Shown here: piece by piece, positions 48,475 to 51,306 of the stretch
How positions within the stretch are numbered: the first letter of the stretch is position 1
Layout of the letters: every line of letters begins with the position of its first letter
Assembly: GCA_902557735.1 (NCBI GenBank)
Contig: CACEBC010000013.1
Span: forward strand, 1-51,306
DNA: 51,306 bases
Reading direction: 5' to 3'
Source: Porticoccaceae bacterium
Lineage (GTDB): Bacteria; Pseudomonadota; Gammaproteobacteria; Pseudomonadales; Porticoccaceae
Program-made: the position numbers and the translations under genes
Notes under the pieces: generated by a model
Told to the model about the DNA's origin: nothing
Databases searched by the model: none
What the model saw: the letters and a program-made list of their open reading frames with translations, nothing else

Positions 48475-48983
48475 AATGTTTGGTCCTTCCTAGACAAAAG
48501 TCGATTCAACCTATCTTTGTCCTGCTCGGATATTGGTAAATTTTCTACTTTAAAGTCATCGCTACCTGCTTCGTGTTTTCGCTGCACAATGAGCGCCGCT
48601 GCGGATGCAAATAATATTAAAATAAACGGTGCTAGCCATAAAAACCAAGTGGTTCGGTCTAATACAGGTCGATAAAGAATGAATTTGGAGTAACGCGCAA
48701 CAAGATAATCTTTGATTTCCTCATCACCCTTTCCTTCCTCCAGAAGGCTATGTATTTGGCGTCGCAAATCGACAGAAATTGGAGAGTTGGAGTCAGCCAG
48801 ATTTTGGTTTTGACATTTCGGACATCTAAGCTCCAAGATTAACTTCTCATATCTGTGCCGAAGAGACTCCTCTGAAAAATCAATCAATGGCGATTGTCCA
48901 AACGCCAATTCGCAACATATCCAAATCATCATACTACGGAATATTGCTCTGGCTGAAACTATTTTCATGGCATCACAATTCAT
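48471..48983 (-). CDS. ccmH: Cytochrome c maturation protein CcmH
   Basis: Thiol-disulfide protein that with CcmG and CcmI prepares the apocytochrome CXXCH motif. It is 170 residues: a signal peptide, the redox motif ELRCPKCQNQNLADSN, a helical domain (ISVDLRRQIHSLLEEGKGDEEI), the conserved YGxxILYRP-like part (ARYSKFILYRP), a C-terminal membrane helix and a short tail. The first ATG has no clear ribosome site; an ATG five codons later is a possible start. It overlaps both neighbours. Confidence 0.93.
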   Translation of the reverse strand: MNCDAMKIVSARAIFRSMMIWICCELAFGQSPLIDFSEESLRHRYEKLILELRCPKCQNQNLADSNSPISVDLRRQIHSLLEEGKGDEEIKDYLVARYSKFILYRPVLDRTTWFLWLAPFILILFASAAALIVQRKHEAGSDDFKVENLPISEQDKDRLNRLLSRKDQTF

Positions 48984-49518
48984 TTGAAGAACTTATCAAT
49001 GTCTCATAGCGTTTTGAAAATTCATTTTCCCAAATATCTTTATCAAGAACTCCAGCGCGTCTATGCCTTACAATGGAATCTGCATCAATCAAGTACGTTT
49101 CCGGCGCTCCATAGACTCCTAAGTCCATACCCAACGAACCCCTTTGGTCAAAAATATTAAAAGAATATGGGTTGCCCCTCTCAGTCAGCCATCTGTTGGC
49201 GCTTCGACGATCATCTTTATAGTTCAAGCCAACTATCGGCACCCCTCTGCTCGCCAACTCGTTGAGCATTTCGTGCTCTAAACTACATGCGAAACACCAA
49301 GTTGCCCAAACGTTAACAAGCATTACTTTCCCTTTAATATCGTCCAAACCGCGAGTTAGTTCAGCATCTTCGAGATCTGTCAAACTAAAATCAGGAAATG
49401 GCTGATCAATTAGAGCAGAGGGCAATTCTTGCGGGTCGCGGCCTAAGCCTGACCAAAGAAAAGGTAATATTAAAATAAACATTATCAGAGGGAAGGACAA
49501 AAGAGCTCTTTCTCTCAT
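48973..49518 (-). CDS. ccmG: Thiol:disulfide interchange protein CcmG/DsbE
   Basis: Periplasmic, membrane-anchored thioredoxin-like protein that reduces apocytochrome or CcmH. It is 181 residues from ATG 49518, which overlaps the ccmF stop (ATGA). An N-terminal helix (about 9-26) is followed by the thioredoxin fold with LVNVWATWCFACSLEHEML, so the active site is WCFAC, a variant of the common WCPTC/WCVSC. The later GVYGAPETYLID contains the cis-Pro of the fold. It lies in the ccmF-G-H-I order of system I. Confidence 0.95.
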   Translation of the reverse strand: MRERALLSFPLIMFILILPFLWSGLGRDPQELPSALIDQPFPDFSLTDLEDAELTRGLDDIKGKVMLVNVWATWCFACSLEHEMLNELASRGVPIVGLNYKDDRRSANRWLTERGNPYSFNIFDQRGSLGMDLGVYGAPETYLIDADSIVRHRRAGVLDKDIWENEFSKRYETLISSSNEL

Positions 49519-51306
49519 AGTGAACCACTCCATTTGCGTTCAGATTTGGAGATGAAGGTCCCTAGGGTTTGGCCTGCCTTTTTTCGATAACGTCTATCGG
49601 CCAAGGACATCAGACCCCCAACACCTATGAGGAACCCGCCTATCCAGATGCACCTTACGAAAGGTTTGAATTGAAAACGCATTGCCCAGTAGCCTGATTC
49701 TAAGGGCTCGCCCAACGCCACGTAGAGGTCACGAGAAAGCCCAGCGTTGATAGCAGCCTCAGTCATGACCTGTCCGCCAGAGAAGTAATTTCGTTTTTCA
49801 GGGCGCAGGATGGAAACCTCTTCGCCATCAATTGTTACAACGATATGAGCCCTGGTAGCCTCATAGTTAGCTTCCCGAACTACACTGAGACCCTTCAAGT
49901 GAAAATCATAACCGGCTAAAGTGACTCGCTCGCCTGCCATTAGGCGCATATTCTTTTGCGTCTCATAAGCCGTGCTCAAACCAATACCTAATGCACAAAC
50001 TGCTAGGCCAAAGTGTGCAATACACATACCCCAATAGCTTGCAGACAGTGCGGCTAAGCCGCGAGACTGCACCTTACCAAACAGATCCTTACAAATCGTT
50101 AAGGTGACCCAGAGGACGCATATCAGAGTCAATGCAGCAGAGAAAGAGTATTCTGCGGCTGAATATATATTTCCTAGCAGGATGGGCAGGCCGAATCCCA
50201 AACACAGGCTCAAAATCGCCGGAAAATGAAAAAATCCAGCCAATTGGGAAAGATGAGTTCCGCCCCACCGAGATTTAATTGCGAACCCCAAAAAAATCAT
50301 CAAAGCCAGAGTCAGTGGCACGAAGAAAAAATTGAAGTACGGCGGGCCCACTGAAACCTTACCCAAGTCGAGAGCATCAGAAATTAGCGGGTATAGGGTT
50401 CCAATCAAAATCATTGTCATAGAGGTCAAGAGAATCAAATTGTTGGTAAATAGAAATAACTCCCGGGCAGCCCCTCTAAACAAAATCCGACCCGCTTGAA
50501 CGGGCCCTCGGGCAGCGAATAACGCGAGAGACCCCGAAATAACCGCACCAAGGAATAACAATATAAACAGTCCTCTTTCAGGATCGCTCGCGAAGGCATG
50601 CACTGAAGTCAAAACTCCTGAGCGAACCAAGAAGGTGCCCAAAAGGCTGAGAGAAAAAGTGAAGATTGCGAGAAGCAAGGTCCAGCTTTTGAAGACTCCT
50701 CGCTTTTCGGTTGCAGCGGCGCTATGAACCAAGGCCGTACCCACTAACCAGGGTAAAAAAGAAGCATTTTCAACTGGATCCCAGAACCACCATCCACCCC
50801 AACCAAGCTCGTAATATGCCCACCAGCTACCCAGGGTTATCCCAAAAGTCAAGAAGGCCCAGGCACTATTGATCCAAGGCCGGCACCATCGCGCCCAAGC
50901 ACTATCAAACTGCCCACCTAGCAAGGCCGCAATGGCAAATGCAAAAGGAACTGCAAATCCAACGTAGCCCATGTAAAGAATGGGGGGATGAATAATGAGA
51001 CCAATGTCTTGAAGCAAGGGATTCAAGTCGGACCCGTTTTCCGGTGAGAAGGGAAGTACTCTTTCAAACGGATTTGAGGTGATTAACAAAAAAAGGCAAA
51101 ATCCTACTGCGACCATAGCCATTACAGACAAGACCCGTGCTAAAAAGATTGTTGGTAATCTTCTACAAAATAAAGCCACGGCAGCTGACCATCCCGCCAG
51201 AATCAAAGACCATAACAGGAGGGAGCCCTCATGCGCCCCCCAGACCGCGCTGAACTTAAAATGGTTAGGAAGAATTTTATTCGAATTTTCCATAACGTAG
51301 CGCACG
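49515..51306 (-). CDS. ccmF: Cytochrome c heme lyase subunit CcmF (partial, runs off the right edge)
   Basis: Heme-handling membrane protein that attaches heme to apocytochrome c. At least 596 residues are visible; about 50-60 N-terminal residues lie beyond the window. The visible start, ENSNKILPNHFKFSAVWGAHEGSLLLW, is internal in the family. The WWD heme-binding domain is clear: GWGGWWFWDPVENASFLPWL. Conserved His residues include IIHPPILYMGY and LVHSAAA. About a dozen membrane helices are visible, with a periplasmic domain (about 450-545) near the C-terminus. The stop is overlapped by ccmG. Confidence 0.96.
   Translation of the reverse strand, partial: VRYVMENSNKILPNHFKFSAVWGAHEGSLLLWSLILAGWSAAVALFCRRLPTIFLARVLSVMAMVAVGFCLFLLITSNPFERVLPFSPENGSDLNPLLQDIGLIIHPPILYMGYVGFAVPFAFAIAALLGGQFDSAWARWCRPWINSAWAFLTFGITLGSWWAYYELGWGGWWFWDPVENASFLPWLVGTALVHSAAATEKRGVFKSWTLLLAIFTFSLSLLGTFLVRSGVLTSVHAFASDPERGLFILLFLGAVISGSLALFAARGPVQAGRILFRGAARELFLFTNNLILLTSMTMILIGTLYPLISDALDLGKVSVGPPYFNFFFVPLTLALMIFLGFAIKSRWGGTHLSQLAGFFHFPAILSLCLGFGLPILLGNIYSAAEYSFSAALTLICVLWVTLTICKDLFGKVQSRGLAALSASYWGMCIAHFGLAVCALGIGLSTAYETQKNMRLMAGERVTLAGYDFHLKGLSVVREANYEATRAHIVVTIDGEEVSILRPEKRNYFSGGQVMTEAAINAGLSRDLYVALGEPLESGYWAMRFQFKPFVRCIWIGGFLIGVGGLMSLADRRYRKKAGQTLGTFISKSERKWSGSL

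Overview
The window is a chromosomal housekeeping segment of a gammaproteobacterium. Gene order points to a relative of Pseudomonadales and the oligotrophic marine gammaproteobacteria. Supporting blocks are rpsF-rpsR-DUF2232-rplI-dnaB, lptF/lptG divergent from pepA-holC-valS, gyrA-pheA-tyrA/aroA-cmk-rpsA-ihfB, mtaD-like-ubiG-mupP-yciK divergent from gyrA, scpA-scpB-rluB, smc-zipA-ligA and ccmFGHI. The DNA is fairly AT-rich by eye, intergenic gaps are short and genes often overlap (TGATG, ATGA). I found no rRNA, tRNA, insertion sequence, phage gene, CRISPR array or integrase.

Layout. 1-9763, all minus strand: rlmB; rpsF, rpsR, a DUF2232 membrane protein, rplI, dnaB, panC; a 370-bp structured leader; ilvI, ilvH, ilvC; and a tyrosine-phosphatase-family gene cut by the left edge. 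9909-19253: RDD membrane protein and glpK (plus), lptF/lptG (minus), pepA, holC and valS (plus). 19535-28432, minus: gyrA, pheA, a tyrA-aroA fusion, cmk, rpsA, ihfB. 28636-32152, plus: a degenerate TRZ/ATZ amidohydrolase, ubiG, mupP and a frameshifted yciK-type SDR. 32158-35213, minus: yciO-type protein, scpA, scpB, rluB. 35336-39452, plus: VC0807-type membrane protein, SH3-domain protein, cyclophilin, a Bacteroidetes-type pdxJ and a SpoU methyltransferase. 39439-51306, minus: ccmF (cut by the right edge), ccmG, ccmH, ccmI, smc, zipA, ligA and an MFS transporter.

How the genes work together. The window covers branched-chain amino acid synthesis (ilvIHC) with panC nearby, the last shikimate step and both aromatic branches (tyrA-aroA, pheA), translation (S1, S6, S18, L9, ValRS and rRNA methyltransferases), replication and chromosome handling (DnaB, chi, LigA, GyrA, SMC with ScpAB, IHF), LPS export (LptFG), division (ZipA), ubiquinone (UbiG), murein recycling (MupP) and cytochrome c maturation (CcmFGHI).

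Most worth a second look: (1) the mtaD-position amidohydrolase has lost nearly all metal ligands and may be a pseudoenzyme; (2) the ilvI leader holds several hairpins and a Leu/Ile-rich 39-codon ORF; (3) the yciK-type gene is broken by one extra G in a G7 run; (4) pdxJ looks like the Bacteroidetes form; (5) the gyrA-aroA block lacks the serC and hisC genes found there in Pseudomonas; (6) three matched ACTC/GAGT inverted repeats lie before valS; (7) a possible 46-residue lipoprotein lies between ihfB and valS. Nothing here amounts to a clear new multi-gene defence or mobile system.
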